Assembly (NCBI GenBank): GCA_030592245.1
Contig: JAUVJV010000015.1
Span: 1 to 14,029 of the forward strand
Length of the DNA: 14,029 bases
Source of the DNA: Candidatus Eiseniibacteriota bacterium
GTDB taxonomy: Bacteria > Arandabacterota > Arandabacteria > Arandabacterales > Arandabacteraceae
Direction of reading: 5' to 3'
The notes below the pieces were generated by a model. That model had not been told where the DNA came from. It did no database searches and was given only the letters and a program-made list of their open reading frames with translations. Position 1 is the first letter of the stretch. Every line of letters starts with the position of its first letter. Below are positions 7,590-14,029 of the stretch, piece by piece. Position numbers and translations under genes: made by a program.

Positions 7590-7615
7590 CGAGCAAAAAG
7601 CGCTCCGCTCGCTCG
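7590..7615 (-). terminator. Weak terminator candidate after HD-GYP2
   Basis: On the minus strand AGCG-GAG-CGCT forms a short GC hairpin followed by TTTT, and CGAGC/GCTCG can close a larger loop around it. It lies about 105 bases past the HD-GYP2 stop. The stem is only four perfect pairs, so this is a low-confidence call. Confidence 0.28.
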
Positions 7616-7718
7616 AGGTGACACCGCTTCGCTTCACGGGCTGTCAGGTGCTCAAACCGCCGGACCTATTCGATTTTGGTAGAGGGTACCACCGGGGAGG
7701 GCGCCGTGGCAACTAGAT

Positions 7719-9035
7719 TCAAGCTGCTTCGCTCTTTCTTATCTCTTCGGTCATCTTGGAGAGGAAGCGGGAGAGGTATTCCACGACCACGGCGTCGAAC
7801 TCGGTGCCCGAGCCGCCCCTGAGTTCCTTGACCGCCTCATCGATGGTCTTCTTCTTACGATATGGCCTGTCGGAGGTCATGGCGTCGAAGGCATCGGCCA
7901 CATTGAGGATCCGCGCCCCGACAGGTATCTCGTGGCCCTTGAGCCTTGCGGGGTAGCCCGTGCCATCGGGCCGCTCGTGATGGTGCCGGACGATGTCGGT
8001 CGAATCCTTGAGTAAGCCCACCCTCGAGACCACGTCCGCGCTGTGCTGCGGGTGGCACTGAATGGCCGCCCGCTCGGCATCGTCAAGCGGGCCGGGCTTG
8101 GATAGGATCTCGGTGTCTATGGAGAGCTTTCCTATGTCATGAAGCAGGGCACTGCCCTCGATAAGCTCCACCACGGTCTCGGCAAATCCCATCTCTCTCG
8201 CAAGCAACCCCGCAAGGCGCGAGACCCGCCCCGAATGATCGAAGGTATACTTGTCCCTGGCATCCACCGAGGAAGAGAGGGCTTTCAAGGCCTCGAAACG
8301 GGAGGAACGAAGGTCCAGGCTCCGCTTTAAGGCATCGCGCGTCAAGAGGACGGGCACGGCGAAGAAGACGAAGGCCGCCATCCCGATATCCTTATAGGCT
8401 ACCGCGGCCAGGGCTCCCAAGACGGCCGTGAAAATCAGGTGGTGGAAGTTCCTGCCCGCATTCAAGAGCCAGGCCTCCCCGAACGGGTACTTCCGGTTCG
8501 CCCGCAAGAGGTTCTCGACCACCGTGGCAACCGTGATGAAGGCCAGCGACGTGATGAGGATCGCCGGTACCGCGCCCGGGCTCATCATCCAGCCTGAGAT
8601 TCCGCTTCCCGCCAGCCAGATGGACCGGCTGCCATCGTCCATGATGAGTTTCAGCGATGGAGCGATCGCGCGCCAGACGGCTACGGCAACCAGAACCGCC
8701 AGCACGTTTCGCAAAGCCGCAACAAGGGCTGTGCGTTTCCAGCGGTTGATGATGCTCGCCGATGCGAGGGCGGCACCGAACCCGACCAGGGCCACCTGGT
8801 ACATGCCGGTGAGAAGACACAGACAGATCAGGAGCGCATCACCAGGAAATAAGAAACCACCCCAGGGGAGTTTCACGACCAGGGCGCTCAGGATGCCGCC
8901 CACGACCATTATGGTGATGACCTCGGATCTGGGAAAGCCCAGGCGCATGAGTACAACGCCGACTAAGGCGAAAGCCGCGGCGAAGGTAAGAGCCCTGAGC
9001 AAGATCTGCAGGTAAGATTTATCCTGAAAGCCCAC
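7719..9035 (-). CDS. Membrane HD-GYP domain protein with canonical active site (HD-GYP2)
   Basis: The 438-residue product has six or seven hydrophobic segments in residues 8-232, then an HD-GYP domain. Predicted metal ligands are all present: His267 (FDHSGRV), His299/Asp300 in LLHDIGKLSI with Lys303, His328, His352/353 in RHHHERPDGTGYP, and Asp381 in VADAF. It is expected to be a c-di-GMP phosphodiesterase facing the cytoplasm, with the membrane part as a possible sensor. No GGDEF or PAS domain is attached. An in-frame TGA six bases upstream limits the start to GTG 9035 or later, and AGGAT lies about eight bases before it, supporting that start. It follows the radical SAM gene by 96 bases. 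Ligand spacing is identical to HD-GYP1, so the two probably arose by duplication or share close ancestry, although their membrane regions differ visibly. Confidence 0.92.
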   Translation of the reverse strand: MGFQDKSYLQILLRALTFAAAFALVGVVLMRLGFPRSEVITIMVVGGILSALVVKLPWGGFLFPGDALLICLCLLTGMYQVALVGFGAALASASIINRWKRTALVAALRNVLAVLVAVAVWRAIAPSLKLIMDDGSRSIWLAGSGISGWMMSPGAVPAILITSLAFITVATVVENLLRANRKYPFGEAWLLNAGRNFHHLIFTAVLGALAAVAYKDIGMAAFVFFAVPVLLTRDALKRSLDLRSSRFEALKALSSSVDARDKYTFDHSGRVSRLAGLLAREMGFAETVVELIEGSALLHDIGKLSIDTEILSKPGPLDDAERAAIQCHPQHSADVVSRVGLLKDSTDIVRHHHERPDGTGYPARLKGHEIPVGARILNVADAFDAMTSDRPYRKKKTIDEAVKELRGGSGTEFDAVVVEYLSRFLSKMTEEIRKSEAA

Positions 9036-9131
9036 CGATCATATCCTTGCTTTCTTAGGCTGTATCGAGCCGGTCCCCAAATTCCATGCCGTCCCTGGCC
9101 GGAGCTCCTGCCAGCCCTCCCCCGCGTCGGG

Positions 9132-10043
9132 TCAGTGATAGACCCGGTTCAGGCCCGCCTCCTCCGCTATCTTGAGGGCATCCGCGAACTCCTCGGCGGA
9201 GAGGCGGCGATCTATCTCGGGGAAGCGCTCGGCATGATAGCACGGCCGGTACTGTTCCATCACATTGACGAAGGTATCGGCCGAGAGCTCCCGGGCCAGG
9301 AATTCCATTATGGCCTTCGTCTGATCCTCTTTAGCTGGCATTACAAGATGTCTCACAAGGAGGCCCCTCAATGCAAGCCCATTCTGAACCGAGAGGTCCC
9401 CGACCTGCCGGTGCATCTCCCTGAGCGCCGAGCGGCATACCTCGGGATAGTCAGGCGCATCGAGATACCTGCGCGAGTCACCGGCATTCCAGAACTTGAA
9501 GTCGGGCATATAGATATCCACCACGTCCTCGAGCAGCTTGAGCGTATAGACCGATTCATAACCCCCGCAATTGTAGACCAGGGGGACGCTCAAGCCTCCG
9601 GGTATCGCGATCTTCAATGCCTCGAGGATCTGGGGCACGAAGTGGGTGGGGGTAACCAGGTTGATATTGTGGCAGCCGCTCTTCTCTACGCCGAGCATCA
9701 TCTCGGCAAGCTCGTCGGCGGTCACCTCCCGGCCATGTCCCAGGTGACTTATGTCGTAGTTCTGGCAAAAGCAACAGCCCAGGTTGCATCCCGAGAAGAA
9801 GATGGTGCCCGATCCGTGATGCCCGACCAGCGGGCTCTCCTCCCCGAAGTGAGGCCCTGCGCTCGAGACCCTCGCATACCGGCCCTCCCGGCAGAAGCCC
9901 ACATCACCCGCCAGACGGTCCACACCACACTTGCGAGGGCAAATGGTACAGATACGAGCCGCTTCGCGGGAAGCCTGGATGCGCTCATCGAGCTTGCCGG
10001 CAGCGAAAAGTCGTCGGTAGCTCGGGTAGTGCTTGCCGGCCAT
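9132..10043 (-). CDS. Radical SAM protein, PflX / PFL-activating-enzyme-like
   Basis: The 303-residue protein binds a 4Fe-4S cluster through the radical SAM motif C86-NLG-C90-CF-C93, preceded by GTIFFSG. Ahead of it lies the second cysteine set of the COG1313 (PflX-like) family, CTICPRKCGVDRLAGDVGFC (C32, C35, C39, C51), which may hold another metal centre. Further typical segments are NINLVTPTHF, YNCGGYES, VDIYMPDFKFW and LVRHLVMP. The family is related to glycyl-radical-enzyme activases, but its substrate is not established and no glycyl radical enzyme is seen here. The ATG at 10043 was preferred to the TTG at 10067, which lies inside argS. The gene begins five bases after the argS stop and is surely cotranscribed with it, although a link to arginine charging is not implied. 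The 96 bases after it hold no gene. Confidence 0.9.
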   Translation of the reverse strand: MAGKHYPSYRRLFAAGKLDERIQASREAARICTICPRKCGVDRLAGDVGFCREGRYARVSSAGPHFGEESPLVGHHGSGTIFFSGCNLGCCFCQNYDISHLGHGREVTADELAEMMLGVEKSGCHNINLVTPTHFVPQILEALKIAIPGGLSVPLVYNCGGYESVYTLKLLEDVVDIYMPDFKFWNAGDSRRYLDAPDYPEVCRSALREMHRQVGDLSVQNGLALRGLLVRHLVMPAKEDQTKAIMEFLARELSADTFVNVMEQYRPCYHAERFPEIDRRLSAEEFADALKIAEEAGLNRVYH

Positions 10044-10048
10044 GGAAT

Positions 10049-12034
10049 CTACATCTTCTCGGGACAATCGATGCCCAGGAGACTGAGACCCTTTCGAATC
10101 ACGTAGGCGGTCATGGCGACCAGGGCCAGCCTGCTGTCCTTAAGCACCGGGGTCTCGGCTTTCAAGACTGCGCAGTTTACATAGAAGCGGTTGAACACCT
10201 GGCTCAAGGAGAAGAGATAGTTGGCTATGTAGTTGGGCTTATAGTCGCCGGCGGCCTGCTTGATCACCTCCGGGAAGCGGGCGATCTCGCGGAGAAGCGC
10301 CGTTTCTTCATCTTCGGTAAGCGCCGAGGGGTCGAGATCCTCCAGATCGCCAATGTCATCCTCACCGGATTTCCTCATTATGGATGCGGCACGAGTGTAT
10401 GCATACTGAAGATAGGGGCCGCTATTACCCTCGAGGGCCATCATCTTCTTCCAGTCGAATACGATGTCCTTGGTCCGGTCCTGGGATAAGTCGGCATACT
10501 TAACAGCCGCCACACCCACCAGGCGGGCGATCTCCTGCTTTTCTTCATCAGAAAGATCCCGGTCCTTGACGATCTCCCCCGCCCGCTCGATTGCTTCCGA
10601 GAGCAAATCCTCGAGGAAAATCACGCGGCCCTTCCTTGTGCTCATCCTGCCCTCGGGCAGCCTTATCATCCCGAAGGGGACATGCACGCACTTCACCTTG
10701 ATGCCCAGGAGCTCGATAGCCTTGAAGAACTGGGTAAAATAAAGGCTCTGCTCGGCACCCACCACATAGAGTACCTCGTGGGGCTTCCATTCCGCGACCC
10801 TGTGCTCGAGGGTCGCGAGCTCGCGCGTTGCATAGAGGCTGGTGCCATCGCTTTTCTGTAAGATCAAGGGCGCACTGATATCGTACTTGGCCAGCGGAAT
10901 CAGGATAACCTTCTCATCGTCACCCACTTCGGCCTCGGCGCAGCTACCGGTATTGGTGCGGCCACCGGCCTCGGTGCGGCCACCGGCCTCGGTGCGGCCA
11001 TCGGTCTCGGCGCGGCTACCGGTATTGGCGCTATCCCTGCCGCCGGTGGCATCAACGTTCGCCTTCTCTTCAGAAGTACCACCCTTGCCACCTGCGCTTC
11101 CATCATCGTCGGCGCCACCTTCTCCGCTTGCTCGCCCCTTCCCCGCAACCCGACCCTCTTCATCCTTATCCGGCACGGTGCTCCACTGGGCAACGCCCGA
11201 ATCCAACGCCTGCTGGACGATGTCTTTGAGCCTCTCATTATAGAAGCTCTCTCCCAGGGTGTGATCGAAACTGACCCCTAAGAGATCATAGATGCGCTCG
11301 AACTCACGCAGGCTGAGCTCACGGAACCGGCTCCAGAGCTGGGTCGCTTTGTCGTCCCCGGCCTCGAGCTTCGCGAACCACTCCCGGGCAGCCACCTCAA
11401 GCGATGGATCGGCCGCCGCGTCCTCGTGAAATCTCACATAGAGATCGAGCAGCGCCCTCGTGGGCGACTCCTCCAGCGCCTTTTCATCCCCCCAGCGATC
11501 ATAGGCCGCAAGGATCTTCCCGAACTGCGTGCCCCAGTCTCCGATGTGATTGTCACCGATCACGGTATAACCCAGGAAGATGAGGATATTATAGAGAGCC
11601 TGGCCGATCACGGTGGAGCGCAAATGCCCCACCGAGAAGGGTTTGGCTATATTGGGTGCCGAGTAATCAATGACAACGGTCTTGCCGCTCCCGATCCCGG
11701 CGCTGCCGTAAGCGTCTCCGGCCGCAAGAAAGTCATCGAAGAAGAGCTTATTGCACTGCTTCCAGTCGAAGTGGAAATTGACGAACCCTTTTGCCGCAGA
11801 GATCTGATCGAAGTAGGACCCGGACGGGTCCACCTTCTCTGCCACCTCGGATGCCATCTCATTGGGATTACGCCTTAAGACCTTTGCGAGCGGAAAGAGA
11901 GGAATGGCCAGATCAGCCCCGATACCCGGCGGCGGTAACTCCACCCGGATGTGCTCCGCCGCCTCTTGACCCAGAATGGCAACCACAATGCCCCGGGCCT
12001 CATCCCTTATCTTCTCAAGCGCATAACCTTTCAT
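10049..12034 (-). CDS. argS: Arginyl-tRNA synthetase with low-complexity insertion
   Basis: This class I synthetase charges tRNA-Arg. From ATG 12034 it is 661 aa. It has the N-terminal Add domain, the HIGH-type motif in SAPNIAKPFSVGHLRST (residues 125-141), GDWGTQFGKI, LILQKSDGTSLYATRELA (390-407), the KMSKS equivalent RMSTRKG (463-469) and the anticodon-binding domain ending GIDCPEKM. Family length is about 550-590. The excess is residues 289-372, a Gly/Ala/Asp/Glu/Thr-rich insertion inside the catalytic domain where typical ArgS has only a short acidic link between the SGVA-type segment and the SDGT segment. Part of it is an 18-bp tandem repeat. All motifs flank it intact. The ORF also has an upstream ATG at 12052, but that lies in a good -10 box, so 12034 is preferred, and the mRNA may be nearly leaderless. 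The radical SAM gene follows five bases downstream. Confidence 0.95.
   Translation of the reverse strand: MKGYALEKIRDEARGIVVAILGQEAAEHIRVELPPPGIGADLAIPLFPLAKVLRRNPNEMASEVAEKVDPSGSYFDQISAAKGFVNFHFDWKQCNKLFFDDFLAAGDAYGSAGIGSGKTVVIDYSAPNIAKPFSVGHLRSTVIGQALYNILIFLGYTVIGDNHIGDWGTQFGKILAAYDRWGDEKALEESPTRALLDLYVRFHEDAAADPSLEVAAREWFAKLEAGDDKATQLWSRFRELSLREFERIYDLLGVSFDHTLGESFYNERLKDIVQQALDSGVAQWSTVPDKDEEGRVAGKGRASGEGGADDDGSAGGKGGTSEEKANVDATGGRDSANTGSRAETDGRTEAGGRTEAGGRTNTGSCAEAEVGDDEKVILIPLAKYDISAPLILQKSDGTSLYATRELATLEHRVAEWKPHEVLYVVGAEQSLYFTQFFKAIELLGIKVKCVHVPFGMIRLPEGRMSTRKGRVIFLEDLLSEAIERAGEIVKDRDLSDEEKQEIARLVGVAAVKYADLSQDRTKDIVFDWKKMMALEGNSGPYLQYAYTRAASIMRKSGEDDIGDLEDLDPSALTEDEETALLREIARFPEVIKQAAGDYKPNYIANYLFSLSQVFNRFYVNCAVLKAETPVLKDSRLALVAMTAYVIRKGLSLLGIDCPEKM
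10930..11037 (-). repeat. 18-bp tandem repeat inside argS
   Basis: Five whole 18-bp units and a sixth partial one follow each other, with plus-strand unit consensus CGGCCTCGGTGCGGCCAC. The unit starts are 10930, 10948, 10966, 10984, 11002 and 11020. Units three and four differ at one base only. As 18 is a multiple of three, gain or loss of units keeps the frame. On the coding strand each unit gives a hexapeptide like TEAGGR, read as AETDGR-TEAGGR-TEAGGR. Confidence 0.85.
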
Positions 12035-12043
12035 AGTGGGAGC

Positions 12044-12072
12044 ATTGTACATCAGCAGAATCTCAAATTCAA
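12044..12072 (-). promoter_or_regulatory. argS promoter candidate
   Basis: TTGAAT (minus, 12072-12067) is followed after 17 bases by TACAAT (12049-12044), five of six -10 consensus bases. The predicted start of transcription is near 12037, three bases before the ATG at 12034. No Shine-Dalgarno precedes that ATG, consistent with a leaderless or near-leaderless message. Confidence 0.55.
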
Positions 12073-12078
12073 CAAGTT

Positions 12079-12094
12079 GGGGTCAGGTGCCAGT
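12079..12094. repeat. Short REP-like intergenic sequence
   Basis: GGGGTCAGGTGCCAGT on the plus strand lies between M23 and argS, just upstream of the argS -35 box. Its core GTCAGGTGC is the same as the inverted arms near 7452 and 7643. Similar GGGGTCAGG-type strings are scattered intergenically in many bacteria. No transposase is nearby. Confidence 0.35.
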
Positions 12095-12101
12095 CGACGA
12101 C

Positions 12102-13010
12102 CTAATCGGAGGGAAGCATGTACTTCAGGGGATTCTGGGGTACGCCGTTAACCTGGACTTCATAGTGAACATGGGGCGCGGTCGAACGCCCCGAGTTGCC
12201 GAGATGGGCGATCACCTGGCCGCGCTCCACGGCGTTACCCTTCTTGACCAGCATTTTATCGTTATGGGCGTACTTGGTCATGATCCCATTGCCGTGGTCA
12301 ATCTTGACGGTGTAGCCATAGCCACGCTCATACTTGGCGCTGACCACGGTTCCATTGGCCGTCGCATAGATGGGGGACCCGCGGCGGGCTGAGAAGTCCA
12401 CGCCCTCATGCCGGGTGTATCTACCCGTGAACGGGTCCTTCCGCTTGCCGAAATAGCTGCTTATGAAACCCACGTCCACTGGCCGGATCGAGGGCACATA
12501 CTTGAGCTCCTCCGAGCGCTCCTTGAGCCGGCCGAGGATCTCGTCAAAAGAGTCCCGCTGGAGCCTGATCTGCCTTAAGAGCCGGTCAACATCCTCATTC
12601 ATGGAGGTAAGAGTGCCTGAAACGGGCTGGCTCAGCCTGTCGGGCCCTCCGAGCGCGGGGCCACCGATACCCACCTTCCAGACATCCTCATCCATGGGTT
12701 CGAGGTCCGCCAGGATCCGCATCCGCTCCTCGAAATCGGCATGCTTGGACATTTCCCGCTCGCACCGGGCCACCTTGCCGCTGAGCTGGGTGATCTCGGT
12801 CCTTAGGGCCTCGTTCTCCTTCTCGAGATGGCCCAAGCGGGCGGTCTTGACCACCCCGGTATAGCTCCTCAGGCCCAGCACGATGGACATGCAGATAAGG
12901 CCCGCAGTCACGCAGAGCAGCCCGATGACGAGCCGCCTGCTTATGGATATACTTTTAGGTGCAGACTTAGGTGAATGCATAACGATAAGAGTAATCTTTT
13001 CCGATGCCAC
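12102..13010 (-). CDS. M23 family peptidase with membrane anchor and coiled coil
   Basis: The 302-residue protein has an N-terminal transmembrane helix (about 27-47), a periplasmic coiled coil (about 55-105, LEKENEALRTEITQLSGKV), a second helical stretch (136-170) and a C-terminal LytM/M23 domain. The Zn-site motifs are RHEGVDFS (His201, Asp205) and APHVHYEV (His280, His282), and His249 lies in KYAHND. All expected ligands are present, so it should be an active peptidoglycan endopeptidase, or an activator like NlpD/EnvC if it is not. The start at GTG 13010 gives the typical KITLIVMHS opening and has AGGGG seven bases upstream. Met11 at 12980 is an alternative. Its 83-base gap from the sigma gene holds a good promoter. 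Sitting beside a sigma factor recalls nlpD-rpoS, with the order reversed. Confidence 0.9.
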   Translation of the reverse strand: MASEKITLIVMHSPKSAPKSISISRRLVIGLLCVTAGLICMSIVLGLRSYTGVVKTARLGHLEKENEALRTEITQLSGKVARCEREMSKHADFEERMRILADLEPMDEDVWKVGIGGPALGGPDRLSQPVSGTLTSMNEDVDRLLRQIRLQRDSFDEILGRLKERSEELKYVPSIRPVDVGFISSYFGKRKDPFTGRYTRHEGVDFSARRGSPIYATANGTVVSAKYERGYGYTVKIDHGNGIMTKYAHNDKMLVKKGNAVERGQVIAHLGNSGRSTAPHVHYEVQVNGVPQNPLKYMLPSD

Positions 13011-13051
13011 ACTACGCCCCTAGCACACGTATCCCGTCTATACAGCGTGGG

Positions 13052-13080
13052 AAATTAACAGACCCGGCACTCCCTGTCAA
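13052..13080 (-). promoter_or_regulatory. Promoter candidate for the M23 peptidase gene
   Basis: On the minus strand a perfect TTGACA (13080-13075) is followed after 17 bases by TAATTT (13057-13052). A TG one base before the -10 gives an extended -10 element. Transcription would begin near 13045, leaving a leader of about 35 bases that includes the AGGGG ribosome binding site. Expression separate from the sigma gene is therefore possible. Confidence 0.55.
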
Positions 13081-13093
13081 GAAGAATCCCGAA

Positions 13094-13957
13094 TCAGTTA
13101 AGATAGGCCTGTAAGTACGAGCTCCGCGAAGCATGCCTGAGCTTCTTGATAGCCTTTTCCTTGATCTGCCTGACCCGCTCTCTGGTAAGCCCCAGGATCC
13201 GGCCAATCTCCTCCAGCGTAAGGGCTTCCTCACGCCCGATCCCGAAATACAGCGTCAGGATCTTGGCCTCACGGTCGTTCAAGGACTCGAGGGCCTCGGC
13301 CACATCTTCCTGGAGCGACCTGGAGATAACGTCGGAGTCCGGCGAAGGAGCATCCTTATCCGGGATGACCTCCCGGAGCGATCCGTCGTCGTCATCCGAG
13401 GTCGGGGCATCGATCGAGAGATGAGGTATGGAGACCTTAAGGGTGTCCGTTACCTCCTTCTCGGTCAGGTCAAGGTGATCGGCGATCTCCCACGCGGTGG
13501 GCTCCCGGCCGAGTTCATGGCCCAGCTCACCCGAGGTCTTGCCGATCCGGCTCAGGGTCCCCGCACGATTCAAGGGGAGCCTCACGATTCTCGACTGCTC
13601 GGCGATTGCCTGCAATATACGCTGCCTGATCCACCAGATTGCATACGATATGAACTTGCAACCCTTCTTCTCATCGAAGGTCTTGGCGGCCCTCACAAGG
13701 CCGGCATTCCCTTCGCTGATCAGATCGCTCAGGCTCAGTCCTCTGTTTCTGTACTGGCGCGCCACGCTCACTACAAACCGGAGATTGGCCTTTACCAGGT
13801 GCTCCAGCGCTTCATGCTGCCCGTCCCTGATGCGCCTGGCCAGGTCGGCTTCCTGCTCCGGCTTCAAAAGCGGCTCGTCGCTTATCTCCCTGAGATACAG
13901 CGCGAGTGATTTTTCTTCTTCCACGAACCCTCTCTCGCTTCCTATCATCATCCTCAC
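13094..13957 (-). CDS. RNA polymerase sigma-70 family factor, short primary type
   Basis: The 287-residue protein has region 1.2 (YLREISDEPLLKPEQEADLA, 21-40), region 2 (HLVKANLRFVVSVARQY at 53-69, then NRGLSLSDLISEGNAGLVRA, then KFISYAIWWIRQRILQAIAE, the -10 recognising helix), region 3 (SRIGKTSGELGHELGREPTA) and region 4 (TLYFGIGREEALTLEEIGRIL and GLTRERVRQIKEKAIKKLRH, the -35 helix-turn-helix). Region 1.1 is absent. The almost perfect housekeeping-type 2.4 and 4.2 suggest a primary or RpoS/SigB-like group 2 role. The acidic run DAPTSDDDD (183-191) lies in region 3.2. Short sigma factors of this build are primary in Bacteroidota and relatives. The start at GTG 13957 has GAGG seven bases upstream. 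ATGs at 13951 and 13948 are too close to a Shine-Dalgarno. The M23 gene lies downstream. Confidence 0.95.
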   Translation of the reverse strand: MRMMIGSERGFVEEEKSLALYLREISDEPLLKPEQEADLARRIRDGQHEALEHLVKANLRFVVSVARQYRNRGLSLSDLISEGNAGLVRAAKTFDEKKGCKFISYAIWWIRQRILQAIAEQSRIVRLPLNRAGTLSRIGKTSGELGHELGREPTAWEIADHLDLTEKEVTDTLKVSIPHLSIDAPTSDDDDGSLREVIPDKDAPSPDSDVISRSLQEDVAEALESLNDREAKILTLYFGIGREEALTLEEIGRILGLTRERVRQIKEKAIKKLRHASRSSYLQAYLN

Positions 13958-13987
13958 CCCACATCCTCGCCGGGAATCCGGACACTG

Positions 13988-14029
13988 CTAGTCGTTCCCG
14001 GGCTTCACCGCGACATACCGGGTAGTCCC
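13988..14029 (-). CDS. C-terminal end of an unidentified upstream gene (partial)
   Basis: Reading minus from the window edge, thirteen codons (GTTRYVAVKPGND) end in TAG at 13990-13988, about 30 bases before the sigma GTG. The spacing would fit a gene ahead of the sigma gene on the same strand, but the piece is too short to identify or to be sure it is coding. Confidence 0.3.
   Translation of the reverse strand, partial: GTTRYVAVKPGND

Larger units (their letters stand above)
7452..7652. repeat. Widely spaced 10-bp inverted repeat
   Basis: AGCACCTGAC (7452-7461) and GTCAGGTGCT (7643-7652) are exact reverse complements, 181 bases apart, within the gap between the two HD-GYP genes. The core GTCAGGTGC recurs at 12082-12090 between M23 and argS. 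The arms could be the ends of a small decayed element or scattered copies of a short intergenic repeat. Confidence 0.4.
7364..7718. other. Intergenic stretch between the two HD-GYP genes
   Basis: This 355-base gap holds no recognised gene. It contains a 10-bp inverted repeat with a 181-base spacing, a weak minus-strand hairpin with five T residues, and a possible 25-codon hydrophobic minus-strand ORF, each listed separately. Any promoter for HD-GYP1 should lie here, but I found no convincing -35/-10 pair and no match to a c-di-GMP riboswitch that I could recognise. Confidence 0.6.

Noticed and set aside
7364..7718. c-di-GMP riboswitch ahead of HD-GYP1
   Set aside because: I saw neither the conserved GEMM sequence elements nor paired stems at expected spacing.
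9036..9131. Gene or upstream extension of HD-GYP2 in the gap after the radical SAM gene
   Set aside because: An in-frame TGA sits just before the GTG at 9035, and the overlapping minus-strand ORF 9055-9243 mostly lies inside the radical SAM gene in another frame.
9135..10106. 323-codon plus-strand ORF
   Set aside because: It mirrors the radical SAM gene, whose cysteine motifs are unmistakable. Long antisense ORFs are common where GC-rich genes have few stops in the opposite frame.
10930..11037. Possible CRISPR array
   Set aside because: The 18-bp units are directly adjacent, with no spacers, and lie in frame inside argS, so this is a coding tandem repeat.
13133..13909. 258-codon plus-strand ORF
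   Set aside because: It is the reverse of the sigma factor gene. No domain, no ribosome binding site and no separate promoter were seen.

Overview
This is a GC-rich bacterial chromosomal segment of mostly housekeeping genes. Nine of the ten well-supported genes lie on the minus strand, so transcription runs from high to low coordinates. The genes are a short primary-type sigma factor, an M23 peptidase, arginyl-tRNA synthetase, a PflX-type radical SAM enzyme, two membrane HD-GYP proteins, both variable clamp-loader subunits (delta and delta-prime), a YbbR-domain protein and TsaD. An arylsulfotransferase-like secreted protein is the single plus-strand gene. The sigma factor is about 287 aa and lacks region 1.1. 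It resembles the short primary sigma factors of Bacteroidota, Gemmatimonadota and related FCB-group candidate phyla. The four promoter candidates are of the TTGACA/TATAAT kind, which argues against Bacteroidota itself. My best guess is an uncultured, Gram-negative, FCB-related lineage, held with low confidence.

Layout from low to high coordinates. 1-2015 (minus) is ybbR followed by tsaD, which is cut at its C-terminus by the window edge. 2016-2126 is a compact divergent promoter region in which the two -35 boxes overlap a 13-bp inverted repeat. 2127-3425 (plus) is the arylsulfotransferase-like protein. 3420-3490 is a hairpin-rich repeat between convergent genes. 3536-7363 (minus) is HD-GYP1, then holA, then holB, tightly packed and probably cotranscribed. 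7364-7718 is an intergenic stretch with a 10-bp inverted repeat, a weak terminator candidate and a possible 25-codon hydrophobic ORF. 7719-9035 (minus) is HD-GYP2. 9132-12034 (minus) is argS followed five bases later by the radical SAM gene. 12102-13957 (minus) is the sigma factor followed by the M23 peptidase, and a few codons of another gene enter from the right edge.

The genes cover several core jobs: t6A tRNA modification (TsaD), arginine charging (ArgS), loading of the replication clamp (HolA, HolB), transcription initiation (sigma), envelope remodelling (M23, YbbR) and possibly cyclic-di-GMP turnover (HD-GYP pair). I do not see a mobile island, CRISPR array, RNA gene or clear new defence or biosynthetic system. 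The unusual points are smaller. HD-GYP1 has lost two hallmark catalytic-site residues that its neighbour keeps. Essential HolB and ArgS carry in-frame low-complexity insertions, the ArgS one built on an 18-bp tandem repeat. The argS promoter lies so close to the start codon that the mRNA may be leaderless.
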